A stretch of 64,000 nucleotides of DNA from Kitasatospora sp. SolWspMP-SS2h (lineage in GTDB: Bacteria > Actinomycetota > Actinomycetes > Streptomycetales > Streptomycetaceae), in NCBI RefSeq assembly GCF_003259315.1, contig NZ_QLLT01000017.1, forward strand, positions 124,001 through 188,000. Direction: 5' to 3'. Of the stretch, positions 24,369 through 32,713 are shown piece by piece (position 1 is the first letter of the stretch; each line of letters begins with the position of its first letter). Below the pieces are notes generated by a model. That model saw only the letters and a program-made list of their open reading frames with translations, made no database searches and was not told where the DNA came from. A program made the translations under genes and the position numbers.

Positions 24369-27300
24369 GCTGCTTCCTCTCGCAGGACGACGGTCAACGG
24401 GGTGCCGGCGTCGATCTGCTGGCCGGGGGCGACCAGCACGTCGGCGACGACGCCGGCCGACGGGGCGCGGACGACGACCTCCATCTTCATGGCCTCCAGC
24501 ACGATCAGCGGCTGCCCCGCCGCGACCCGGGTGCCGGGCGCGGCGGCCACCTTCCACACGCTGGAGCTGAGCGGCGCCTCCACCAGCCCGGCGCCGGGCG
24601 GCAGCGCGCGGGGCGCCGCCGCCGGGGCCGGGACGGGGTCGGGCCGGTCGGCGAGTTCGCCCGCGGCCTCCCAGGCCCGCCGCTCGGCGGCGAAGGCGGC
24701 GGACTGGCGGGCCCGGAAGGCGGCGATGCCGTCGGCGTTCTCGGCCAGGAAGCGTTCGTGCGCGGCCAGCGAGAAGGTGCCGGGGCGGATGTCGAGCGCG
24801 CGGCGGCCGGCGGCCAGGTCCGCCCGGACGTCGAGGAGTTCGGCCGGGGAGACGGGGTGCCAGACGATCCGGTCGAAGAAGCGCAGCAGCCAGGGGATGC
24901 CGTCCGCGAAGGACCGGCCGGGGCGCAGGCCGCCCCAGATCGGGACGGTGCGGCCGATCAGCTGGTAGCCGCCGGGGCTCTCCATGCCGTAGACGCACAG
25001 GTAGGAGCCGCCGATGCCGACGCCCGCCTCGGCGGTCCAGGTGCGGGCCGGGTTGTACTTGGTGGTGACCAGGCGGTGGCGGGGGTCGAGCGGGGTGGCG
25101 GCGGGCGCGCCCAGGTAGACGTCGCCGAGGCCGAGCACCAGGTACCGGGCGTCGAAGACGGTCCGGCGGACGTCGTCGACCGAGTCGAGGCCGTTGATCC
25201 GGCGGATGAACTCGATGTTGGACGGGTTCCACGGGGCGTCGTCGCGCACCGAGGTGCGGTAGCGGGAGATCGCCTCGTCCACCGTGGGGTCGTCCCAGGA
25301 CAGCGGCAGGTGGACCTCCCGGCTGGGCACGGTGAGGTCGTGCGCGGCGGGGAGCCGGTCCTCGGCCTCCTGGAGCAGGCCGAGCAGGGTGCGCAGCGGG
25401 AGCGCGTCGGGGTCGGTGTGCAGGTGCAGCGAGCGGACGCCGGGGGTGATGTCGACCAGGCCGCGGGGCCGGTGCGCGGCGAGGTGCCCGGCCAGGGCGT
25501 GCACCCGCATCCGCAGGGCCAGGTCGAGGGCCATCGGGCCGTACTCGACCAGGATGTTGTCGTCGGCGCCGCGCCGGTAGACCACCTCGGGCGCGGTGTC
25601 GGTGGCGGGGCGGCGGGCGAGGACGCCGTCGTCGGGGTCGGGGCCGCCGGCGGGCAGGGTGCGCGGGGCGGGGGAGCGGCGCAGCTCGGCGGCGCGGGCC
25701 TCGGTGACGGGGACGAACCGGACGGTGTCGCCGGGTCGGAGCTGTCCGGCCTTCCAGCGCTCGCCGGCCACCACGGTGAACGGGCAGGCGAAGCCGCCGA
25801 GGCTGGGGCCGTCGGGGCCGAGGATGGCGGGGGTGTCGCCGGTGAGGTTGACGGCGCCGACGGAGTACGCGGTGTCGTGGACGTTGGAGGGGTGCAGTCC
25901 GGCCTCGCCGCCATCGGGCCGGGCCCACTCGGGGCGGGGGCCGATCAGCCGCACGCCGGTGCGGGCGGACTGGGCGGAGACCTTCCAGTCGGCGCCGTAC
26001 ACCGCCCGCAGGCCGTCCCGGGTGAGGAAGTCCGGTGCGGGGTGCGGGCCTTCGGAGACCGCGAGCCGCCAGCGGGTGGTGAAGTGCGGGCGCCGGGCGG
26101 CGGGGACGGCGGCGGGCGCGGGCGCGCCGGGCGCGGGGTCGGCCGGGCGCAGCACGTCGCCGGTGCGCAGGGCGCGTCCGGCGTGGCCGCCGAAGCCGCC
26201 CAGGGTGAAGGTGGCGGTGCTGCCGAGGTAGGCGGGCAGGTCGAGGCCGCCGCGCACCAGCACGTACGTCCGCATGCCGGGCCCGGCGGGGGTGCCGACC
26301 TCCAGCAGGGCGCCGGCGGGCAGGTCGAGCGGCTCCCACTGGGCGGCGGGGGCGCCGTCGACCGTGACCGGGGCCGGGGCGCCGGTGACGCAGACGACGG
26401 CGGGCCGGGAGAAGCGCAGGGCCGGTCCCTCCAGGGTGCACTCCAGGCCGGGGGCGCCCGGCGGGTTGCCGACGGCGGTGTTGCCGAGCCGGAAGGAGAG
26501 GTCGTCCATCGGGCCGCCGGGCGGGATGCCGACGTCCCAGTGGCCGGTGCGGCCGGGCCAGTCCTGCGCGGTGGTGAGGGTGCCGCCGCGGACCACGTCG
26601 ATCCGCGGGCGCGGGTCGGTGACGCCGGCCAGGGTGGCGGTGGTGTGCCGGGCCGCCAGCACCTCGGGGGTGCGGCAGGCGGCGCGCAGCAGGCCGAGGT
26701 TGGTCTCGACGCCGTCGATCCGGGTGGCCTCCAGGGCCTCGGCCAGCCGGGCGAACGCCTCGGCGCGGTCGCGGCCGGTGGCGATCACCTTGGCGAGCAT
26801 CGGGTCGTAGGCGGGGGAGACCTCCTGGCCGGTCTCCACCCAGCCGTCCACCCGCACCCCGGCGCCGGGAGCGCCGCTGGGGACACCACCGGGAGCACCA
26901 CCGGGAGCACCGTCGGGGACACCGTCGGGAGCACCGCCGGGGAGTTCGACCCGGGTGAGCAGGCCGGAGCTGGGCCGGTGGTCCTGGCCCGGGTCCTCGG
27001 CGTAGAGCCGGGCCTCGACGGCGTGCCCGCGGACGGGCGGGCCGTCGGGGCCGACGTCGGCCAGCAGGTCCCGCTCGCCGCGGGCCAGCCGCAGCATCCA
27101 GCCGACCAGGTCGACGCCGGTGATCTGCTCGGTGACCGGGTGCTCCACCTGGAGGCGGGTGTTGACCTCCAGGAAGGCGGCCTCCTCGCGTTCGGCGTCG
27201 TAGACGAACTCCACGGTGCCGGCCGAGCGGTAGCCGACCGAGGCGCACAACTCCCGCGCACTGCGGTGCAGTCGCTCGCGCAGTGCGGCCGGGAGGCCGG

Positions 27301-28030
27301 GGGCCGGGGCCTCCTCCAGGACCTTCTGGTGGCGGCGCTGCAACGAGCAGTCCCGGTCGCCCAGGCTGACGACCCGTCCGGTGCCGTCGCCGAAGACCTG
27401 CACCTCGACGTGCCGGGCCCGGGCGACGTACCGCTCCAGGAAGACCCCGCCGTCGCCGAAGTTGCCCCGGGCCAGCCGGGTGACCTGGTCGTGGGCGGCC
27501 CGCAGTTCGTCCGGCCCGGCGCAGGCCCGCATGCCGATGCCGCCCCCGCCGCCGGTGGCCTTGAGCATCACCGGGTAGCCGATCTCCCCGGCCGCGCGCA
27601 GCGCCTCCTCCGGCCCGGCCAGCAGCCCGGTGCCGGCCAGCAGCGGGACCCCGGCGGCCTCGGCCGCCGCGCGGGCGGTGTGCTTGGCGCCGAAGACCTC
27701 CAGCTGGCGGGGGGTGGGGCCGACGAAGACCAGGCCGGCGGCCTCCGCGGCGGCGGCGAACGCCGCGTTCTCGGACAGGAAGCCGTACCCGGGGTGGACC
27801 GCCCCGGCGCCCGTCGCGCGGGCCGCGGCCAGCACCAGGTCGGCCCGCAGGTAGCTCTCGGCGGCGGGCGCCGGGCCCAGCCGGACGGCCTCGTCGGCCA
27901 TCCGGACGTGCGGGGCGGTGCGGTCGGCGTCGGAGTACACGGCGACGGTCCGCAGGCCGAGCGCGGACGCGGAGCCGATGACGCGGCAGGCGATCTCGCC
28001 GCGGTTGGCGACGAGCAGGGTGTCGAACAC
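24365..28030 (-). CDS. uca: Urea carboxylase
   Basis: 1221 residues. Order: biotin carboxylase (residues ~1-450; 'LLVANRGEIACRVI', 'HPGYGFLSENAAF', 'MLKATGGGGGIGMR', 'QVEHPVTEQITGVDLV'), AHS2/KipA-like domain (~480-800; 'TTAQDWPGRTGHWDVGIPPG', 'GGFGGHAGRALRTGD'), AHS1/KipI-like domain (~860-1090; 'YGPMALDLALRMRVHAL', 'TPGVRSLHLH') and biotinyl domain with Lys in 'VLEAMKMEVV'. It carboxylates urea to allophanate with ATP, bicarbonate and biotin. A 24-residue Gly/Ala/Pro/Asp repeat interrupts the end of the BC domain. It lies between the NCS1 permease and allophanate hydrolase genes. Confidence 0.94.
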   Translation of the reverse strand: MFDTLLVANRGEIACRVIGSASALGLRTVAVYSDADRTAPHVRMADEAVRLGPAPAAESYLRADLVLAAARATGAGAVHPGYGFLSENAAFAAAAEAAGLVFVGPTPRQLEVFGAKHTARAAAEAAGVPLLAGTGLLAGPEEALRAAGEIGYPVMLKATGGGGGIGMRACAGPDELRAAHDQVTRLARGNFGDGGVFLERYVARARHVEVQVFGDGTGRVVSLGDRDCSLQRRHQKVLEEAPAPGLPAALRERLHRSARELCASVGYRSAGTVEFVYDAEREEAAFLEVNTRLQVEHPVTEQITGVDLVGWMLRLARGERDLLADVGPDGPPVRGHAVEARLYAEDPGQDHRPSSGLLTRVELPGGAPDGVPDGAPGGAPGGVPSGAPGAGVRVDGWVETGQEVSPAYDPMLAKVIATGRDRAEAFARLAEALEATRIDGVETNLGLLRAACRTPEVLAARHTTATLAGVTDPRPRIDVVRGGTLTTAQDWPGRTGHWDVGIPPGGPMDDLSFRLGNTAVGNPPGAPGLECTLEGPALRFSRPAVVCVTGAPAPVTVDGAPAAQWEPLDLPAGALLEVGTPAGPGMRTYVLVRGGLDLPAYLGSTATFTLGGFGGHAGRALRTGDVLRPADPAPGAPAPAAVPAARRPHFTTRWRLAVSEGPHPAPDFLTRDGLRAVYGADWKVSAQSARTGVRLIGPRPEWARPDGGEAGLHPSNVHDTAYSVGAVNLTGDTPAILGPDGPSLGGFACPFTVVAGERWKAGQLRPGDTVRFVPVTEARAAELRRSPAPRTLPAGGPDPDDGVLARRPATDTAPEVVYRRGADDNILVEYGPMALDLALRMRVHALAGHLAAHRPRGLVDITPGVRSLHLHTDPDALPLRTLLGLLQEAEDRLPAAHDLTVPSREVHLPLSWDDPTVDEAISRYRTSVRDDAPWNPSNIEFIRRINGLDSVDDVRRTVFDARYLVLGLGDVYLGAPAATPLDPRHRLVTTKYNPARTWTAEAGVGIGGSYLCVYGMESPGGYQLIGRTVPIWGGLRPGRSFADGIPWLLRFFDRIVWHPVSPAELLDVRADLAAGRRALDIRPGTFSLAAHERFLAENADGIAAFRARQSAAFAAERRAWEAAGELADRPDPVPAPAAAPRALPPGAGLVEAPLSSSVWKVAAAPGTRVAAGQPLIVLEAMKMEVVVRAPSAGVVADVLVAPGQQIDAGTPLTVVLREEAA
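26867..26938 (-). repeat. In-frame 12-bp minisatellite inside urea carboxylase
   Basis: Six 12-bp units (plus strand GGGAGCACCACC and variants) encode four-residue blocks such as G-A-P-G and G-V-P-D. It lies between the conserved 'SSGLLTRVELPGG' segment and 'VRVDGWVETGQEV' of the biotin carboxylase domain, a surface-loop position in relatives. Confidence 0.85.
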
Positions 28031-28126
28031 GACGGCGGCTCCTCAGGGGCGGGCCGGACGGGGCCGGGCGGGGTCGGGCGGGCCGGCCGGGGCGGCCGGT
28101 CCGCCCCGTACCGGTGGCGGAGCGGG

Positions 28127-29827
28127 TTACGCGCCGGCGGGCGCGGCAGGCGCGGCGGACGTGACGGGTGCGGCGGGCAGCACGTGGTCGCCGACCCGGT
28201 CGGTGCTCAGGCACAGCGAGCAGACGACGGCGTCGTGGGTGGCGCAGGCGGCCAGGTCGGGGCGCTCGTACGGCTGGTGGCAGACGTGGCAGACCAGGGT
28301 GGCCGCGCTCGGGTTGCCCTCCTCGTCCAGCAGCGGCTCGGCCAGGCCGTCGTCGGTGCGGCGCAGGTAGTACCGGCCCCGGGTGAGGACGGCCATCAGC
28401 GGGGTGAGGACGAAGGCGATCAGGGCGGCGGCCACCGGGGAGTACGGCTGGAGGGTGTCGCCCAGGGCGTGGAAGTACAGCGCGATGGACAGGCCCGAGG
28501 CGGCGGTGAAGGCGACCACGCCGACCGGGTTGACGGCGTACAGCATGCCGCGGCGGAACTCCGGCCGCAGCGGGGAGATCCGCAGCAGGTGCTTGTTGAC
28601 GCCGATGTCGGTCGCGACGGTGACCACCCAGGCGATCGCGCAGTTCGAGTAGAAGCCCAGGACGCCGTTGAGGAAGCTGAACATGTCGGCCTCCATCAGG
28701 ACGAGCGCGATGCCCAGGTTGACCAGGACGAAGACCATCCGCCCGGGGTAGCGCCGGGTGACCCGGGTGAAGGAGTTCGTCCAGGCGAGCGAGCCGGAGT
28801 AGGCGTTCGTCACGTTGATCTTGATCTGGCTGACCACCACCAGCACCACCGCCAGCGGGACGACCAGCCAGGACGGCAGCATCGCGTCGAAGGCGCCCTT
28901 GAACTGCCGGATCGGCTCGGGCGCGAGGCCGGGTCCGACCGCCGAGAGGATGTGCACGGCGAGGAAGACTCCGATCGCCTGCTTCAGCGCGCCGATCACC
29001 ACCCAGCCCGGCCCGGCCAGCACCACCGCCGTCCACCACCCGCGCCGGTTGGCCGCCGTGCGGGGCGGCATGAAGCGCAGGTAGTCGATCTGCTCGCCGA
29101 TCTGCGCGATCAGCGACAGGCAGACCCCGGCGCCCAGCAGCACCGGGGCGGTGTCGACCCCGCCCGCGCCGTCGGTGCCCGGGTAGGACAGGAAGCGGTG
29201 CACGCTGCCCGGGTCGGTGCAGATCAGGTACACCAGCGGGGAGACCATCAGCACCAGCCAGACCGGGGTGGTCCACACCTGGAGCCGGCTGAGCGCCTTC
29301 ATGCCGTAGACCACCAGCGGGATCACCATCAGGGTGGAGACCAGGTAGCCCAGCCAGAGCGGCAGGCCGAGGCCCAGCTTGAGGCCCTGGGCCATGATCG
29401 AGCCTTCGAGGGCGAAGAAGATGAAGGTGAAGCTGGCGAAGATGACGCTGGTCAGCACCGAGCCGTAGTAGCCGAAGCCGGAGCCGCGGGTGATCAGGTC
29501 CAGGTCGATGTTGTAGCGGGCGCCGTAGTACGCCAGCGGGTAGCCGGTGACGAAGATGACCACGGCGGCCACCGCGATCGCCACCAGCGCGTTGCCGGTG
29601 CCGTGGGCCAGGCCGATCCCGGCGCCGATCGAGAAGTCGGCCAGGTAGGCGATGCCGCCGAGGGCGGTGGTGGCCACCACCATCGGGGTCCAGCGGCGGT
29701 AACTGCGCGGCGCGAAGCGGAGGGTGTAGTCCTCCAGGGTCTCCTTCACCGCCTGCCCGGTGCCCGGTGCCGCCGACTGCGGGGGGCCGGGCTCGGCGGC
29801 TTTCACCAGGCGGGGCTCGACGTTCAT
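28127..29827 (-). CDS. NCS1-family permease with C-terminal Cys-rich tail
   Basis: 566 residues from the ATG at 29827, behind GGAGG. Around 12 membrane helices cover residues ~45-490 ('WTPMVVATTALGGIAYLADF', 'YYGARYNIDLDLITRGSGFG', 'NVTNAYSGSLAWTNSF'). NCS1 carriers take up purines, pyrimidines, allantoin and related nitrogen compounds. Gene order makes urea, allantoin or another urea precursor likely. The last ~70 residues are cytoplasmic and contain 'VCHVCHQPYERPDLAACATH' followed by 'VVCSLCLSTD': five Cys that could bind zinc. This tail is not part of the core family. Confidence 0.87.
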   Translation of the reverse strand: MNVEPRLVKAAEPGPPQSAAPGTGQAVKETLEDYTLRFAPRSYRRWTPMVVATTALGGIAYLADFSIGAGIGLAHGTGNALVAIAVAAVVIFVTGYPLAYYGARYNIDLDLITRGSGFGYYGSVLTSVIFASFTFIFFALEGSIMAQGLKLGLGLPLWLGYLVSTLMVIPLVVYGMKALSRLQVWTTPVWLVLMVSPLVYLICTDPGSVHRFLSYPGTDGAGGVDTAPVLLGAGVCLSLIAQIGEQIDYLRFMPPRTAANRRGWWTAVVLAGPGWVVIGALKQAIGVFLAVHILSAVGPGLAPEPIRQFKGAFDAMLPSWLVVPLAVVLVVVSQIKINVTNAYSGSLAWTNSFTRVTRRYPGRMVFVLVNLGIALVLMEADMFSFLNGVLGFYSNCAIAWVVTVATDIGVNKHLLRISPLRPEFRRGMLYAVNPVGVVAFTAASGLSIALYFHALGDTLQPYSPVAAALIAFVLTPLMAVLTRGRYYLRRTDDGLAEPLLDEEGNPSAATLVCHVCHQPYERPDLAACATHDAVVCSLCLSTDRVGDHVLPAAPVTSAAPAAPAGA

Positions 29828-29867
29828 GCGGTGCCTCCTTGCCGTGCGGAAGAGCGGAAGGGCGCGC

Positions 29868-29915
29868 GGGTGCGCGGGCATACGGGTGCGCTGGCATGCG
29901 GGTGCGCGGGACGGC
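29868..29915 (+). repeat. Three 16-bp tandem repeats between GntR and NCS1 genes
   Basis: Units GGGTGCGCGGGCATAC, GGGTGCGCTGGCATGC and GGGTGCGCGGGACGGC lie in the 158-bp gap 29828-29985. Nothing else is recognised there. If the genes form one transcript this is an untranslated spacer. Confidence 0.8.
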
Positions 29916-29985
29916 GTGCGCGGGGGGCACGCGGCGGCGACGGGCGGTACGCGGGCGGGGCGGCCGTCCGCGGGCGGGCCCGGGG

Positions 29986-30699
29986 TCAGACCCGGTCCGC
30001 GTGCAGGGCCATCTGCGTCAGGGCGCGCCGGGCGCGCTCCAGGACGACGTCCATGGAGGCCCCGACGTGGCTGTGCAGGGCGCGGTACGCCTCGTCCAGG
30101 CGGCCGTCCCGGACGTGCTCCATGATCTCGATGTGCTCGGTGACGGTGGAGTCCACCCGGTCCCGGGTGAGGAAGTCGTACATCCGGACCCGGCGGATCC
30201 GCCGGTTGACCGCGACCAGCGCCTCGGTGAGCGCCGGGTTGCCCGCGGCCCGGGACAGCGCGGTGTGGAACTCCTCGTCCAGCACGACGAACCGGGGGTC
30301 CGGCGCGGGGGGCGCCTCCCGGATCGCGTACCAGCGCCGCAGCTCCGCCTCGACCACCGCCGGGTCGTGCCGCAGTGAGGGGTCCTCCAACGCCCTTGCC
30401 ACGCCGCGCAGTTCGAGCGTGACGCGGAGCTCGTACAGGTCCCGCAGCTGCGGGAGGTTCGGTACCACCGGGAAGTAGCCGCCGTCGCCGCGCTCGATCA
30501 TCCCGTCCGACCGCAGCCGGGCCAGCGCCTCCCGCACCGGCGTCCGGGAGACCCCGAACCGGGCCGCCAGCCGCTCCTCGGTCAGCCGTTCGCGCAGCCC
30601 GATCCGACCGGACAGCAGCTCCTCGCTCAGCTCCGCGTGGACCCGCTCGCGGTGCGGGAGGTTCGGTGTGTCCGAGGCTGTATACAGCGCTGTGTCCAT
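29986..30699 (-). CDS. FCD-type GntR transcriptional regulator
   Basis: 237 residues. Residues ~12-75 form the winged HTH ('GLRERLTEERLAARFGVSRT', 'PVREALARLRSDGMIER'). Residues ~95-220 form the FCD ligand domain with metal/ligand residues in 'LDEEFHTALSRAAGNPAL' and 'EHIEIMEHVRDGR'. It is the first gene of the minus-strand urea run and most likely its local regulator, responding to an acid or urea-related ligand. A perfect 12-bp palindrome sits over codons ~4-8 at its own 5' end. The nearest alternative starts would cut into the HTH, so the ATG at 30699 is kept. Confidence 0.88.
   Translation of the reverse strand: MDTALYTASDTPNLPHRERVHAELSEELLSGRIGLRERLTEERLAARFGVSRTPVREALARLRSDGMIERGDGGYFPVVPNLPQLRDLYELRVTLELRGVARALEDPSLRHDPAVVEAELRRWYAIREAPPAPDPRFVVLDEEFHTALSRAAGNPALTEALVAVNRRIRRVRMYDFLTRDRVDSTVTEHIEIMEHVRDGRLDEAYRALHSHVGASMDVVLERARRALTQMALHADRV
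30677..30688. promoter_or_regulatory. GntR-type palindrome GCTGTATACAGC
   Basis: Perfect 12-bp palindrome with a TGTATACA core, typical of FadR/FCD-GntR operators. It lies within the first codons of the gntR gene rather than upstream. No second copy was found before the NCS1 gene. Binding here could block early elongation or a promoter just upstream, giving autoregulation of the whole run. Confidence 0.55.
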
Positions 30700-30821
30700 G
30701 GCGGGAGACGCTAGGCAGCGGCCGTTTCCGCCGGACGCGCCCCGGGTGAAGGAGGCGTTTCGGAAGCCTCCCCGGGCAACGGCCCGGTTAACGGCGCCGC
30801 CCGCGGCCGGTCCTGACGGCC

Positions 30822-30858
30822 GCTCACCCGCTCACCCGCTCACCCGCTCACCCGCTCA
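30822..30858 (+). repeat. 8-bp tandem repeat running into a stop codon
   Basis: GCTCACCC four times plus a partial GCTCA. The last copy supplies the TCA that is the minus-strand stop codon of the TMEM175-like gene. The rest of 30700-30855 shows no other element. Confidence 0.85.
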
Positions 30859-31551
30859 GCTGCGCTCCCCGCCCCCGGCCCCGGTCCCGGTCCCGCCCCC
30901 GGCCCCGGCCCCGGTGCGGGCGGGCCCGAAGCCCTCGCTGGTGAGCAGGTAGAACGCGGGCACCAGCAGGAACACCCCCAGCGCGACCAGCGGGGCCAGC
31001 GCCGCGCCCAGCACGCCGGCCGCCGCGTAGAGGCCCACGCCGATCCACGACCGCAGGCTGCCGTGCCGCAGGTAGGACGGCTCCACCCCGGTGGCGAGCA
31101 GCTCCGGGCGGCGGCGCAGGCAGTGGTAGAGCACCACCCAGCTCAGGCACATCGCCGCGGCGACGCCCGCGTACAGGGCCACCGCCGTCCGCGCGTCCGC
31201 GCCGTCGAAGTCCTCCTGCAGCGCGCGGGAGAGCACCCCGGTGGGGAACGGCAGGGCCGCGGTGGTGAACAGCACCAGCAGGTTCGCGGCCTGCAGGCCG
31301 CGGTCGAGCGAGCGGACCCGGACGAACGCCTGGTGGTGGTTGAGCCAGATCACCGCCACGTAGCTGAACGAGGCCGCGTAGCCGACGTAGGCCGGCCACT
31401 GCTGGGCCAGCGCGTGCGCCAGCCCCCCGCTGCGGTGCGGCGGGTCGGACAGGTCCAGCACCAGGATGGTCACGGCGATGGCGAACACCCCGTCGCTGAA
31501 CGCCTCGGCCCGCGCGGTGTCCGACCGGGTGAAACGCGTCCCGGCGCGCAT
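30856..31551 (-). CDS. TMEM175/DUF1211-family potassium channel-like protein
   Basis: 231 residues from the ATG at 31551; a GTG one codon earlier is possible. The family signature is clear: 'RAEAFSDGVFAIAVTILVLD' (R-x-x-x-F-S-D) in helix 1, and 'SYVAVIWLNHHQAF' in helix 3. About six membrane helices are present. Bacterial TMEM175 homologues are K+-permeable channels that work as tetramers. The C-terminus is a Gly/Thr/Ala repeat encoded by short tandem bases. It follows the tetR gene on the same strand after a 270-bp gap (31555-31824) in which I see no gene or clear signal. Confidence 0.85.
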   Translation of the reverse strand: MRAGTRFTRSDTARAEAFSDGVFAIAVTILVLDLSDPPHRSGGLAHALAQQWPAYVGYAASFSYVAVIWLNHHQAFVRVRSLDRGLQAANLLVLFTTAALPFPTGVLSRALQEDFDGADARTAVALYAGVAAAMCLSWVVLYHCLRRRPELLATGVEPSYLRHGSLRSWIGVGLYAAAGVLGAALAPLVALGVFLLVPAFYLLTSEGFGPARTGAGAGGGTGTGAGGGERS

Positions 31552-31824
31552 CACCGGCCGCCGTCCGGCACCGGGACTCCTCCGGGAACTGCCGCGGGCG
31601 CCGCCCCGCGGCCCGTCACGAGCGACTCCACCGGGGCCGTCACCTCACCTTCGTCCGCCGCCGGCGCGGGGCCGGCGGTCCGCGCCGCCCGCGGGCACGG
31701 GCGGCCCGGTATCCGTTCCCGCCGTCGCCGCCCGTCCCCGCCACCGGGCCCGGACGTCCTCCGACCGGCCCACCCGCGCCCGCCGCCCGGTCAGGCCCCG
31801 CGGACACCACCGCCCGCCGCCCGG

Positions 31825-32550
31825 TCAGGCCCCCGCGCCCCGCCCGCCGGGCGGGCTCTGCGGGCTGAGCGCGTCGAGCCGGGCGAGCAGCAGGTCCAGC
31901 ACGTCCGGGAAGGCGGAGCCGGCCATCTCGGGCAGGTGGTCCCGGACGGCGTGCAGGTGCGGGTACTGCGCGGCGGGGAGGTTGCCGTGGACGGAGCGCC
32001 AGGAGCGGTCCTGCTGGTCGCGCTGCTGCGCGGTGAGGGTGCGGACGTCGGCGTCGAGCGCGGCGTGGGCGAGGACGGTGTCGATGAAGGCGCGGTAGTG
32101 CCGCACCGCGTCGGCGGGGGAGAAGCCGGCCGCCAGCAGCAGGCCGATGCCGGTGTCGACCGCGCGGCACTCGGCCGGACCGGCGGTGACCCGGGAGGCG
32201 CGGACGGCGGCCAGCCGCGGGTGGCGCAGCACCGAGCTGTGCACCCGCACCCCGAACTCGCGCAGGTCGGCCCGCCAGTCGGCGGTGCGGGCGAAGCCGT
32301 CGAGCGAGTCGCCGATCAGCCGGTCGGCGACCGCGAGCAGCAGGGCGTCGGTGTCGGCGAAGTAGCGGTAGACGGTGGACGGGTCGCAGCCGAGGGCGGT
32401 GCCGAGCCGGCGCACGGTCAGGGCGTTCCCGCCGGGCGCCTCGATCAGGTCGAGCGCGGCGGTGACGATCAGCTCCTCGGTGAGCACGGTGCCGTTGCGG
32501 GTGGGGCGCCTGCGGCGGCGTTCGGCGGGGATGCGCGTCGGTTCCGGCAC
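31825..32550 (-). CDS. TetR-family transcriptional regulator
   Basis: 241 residues. The N-terminal HTH spans residues ~25-70 ('ELIVTAALDLIEAPGG', 'LTVRRLGTALGCDPSTVYRY', 'FADTDALLLAVADRLI'). A helical ligand domain follows and the tail is disordered (PPGGRGAGA). It is divergent from the APC transporter and amidohydrolase genes, with an inverted repeat in between. The simplest reading is repression of those genes and itself, relieved by the transported compound. Confidence 0.88.
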   Translation of the reverse strand: MPEPTRIPAERRRRRPTRNGTVLTEELIVTAALDLIEAPGGNALTVRRLGTALGCDPSTVYRYFADTDALLLAVADRLIGDSLDGFARTADWRADLREFGVRVHSSVLRHPRLAAVRASRVTAGPAECRAVDTGIGLLLAAGFSPADAVRHYRAFIDTVLAHAALDADVRTLTAQQRDQQDRSWRSVHGNLPAAQYPHLHAVRDHLPEMAGSAFPDVLDLLLARLDALSPQSPPGGRGAGA

Positions 32551-32596
32551 GTCGGGGCTCCTGGGGCGGGGTCGGCGGCGCCGCGGGCGGCCGCTC

Positions 32597-32618
32597 TTAC
32601 GACAACTTATTGACGTAA
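32597..32618. promoter_or_regulatory. Inverted repeat, likely TetR operator
   Basis: TTACGACA-N6-TGACGTAA: 8-bp arms with one mismatch, in an AT-rich patch of the divergent gap between tetR (-) and the APC transporter (+). A TTGACG hexamer overlaps its right half and could be a -35 for the plus-strand gene. Confidence 0.6.
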
Positions 32619-32713
32619 CTATGGCAGGGTTGTTTCATCGGTGCACCCCCCTCCGCCCGCCCCGCGCCGCTCAGGCCCGGGCGGAGGGTCCCCCACGAGT
32701 CGAGGAGACCGAC

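Noticed and set aside
22605-29930. A single 2441-codon minus-strand frame covering the whole urea operon
   Set aside because: Only its last 587 codons (allophanate hydrolase) show family motifs; the rest is out of frame with the urea carboxylase and permease.
24758-30478. A 1906-codon plus-strand frame across urea carboxylase and NCS1 genes
   Set aside because: Composition-driven shadow; no motif or ribosome-binding site.
30822-30858. CRISPR-like repeat array (also checked at 29868, 45221 and 57363)
   Set aside because: Units of 8-18 bp are contiguous with no spacers and no cas genes nearby; these are simple tandem repeats.
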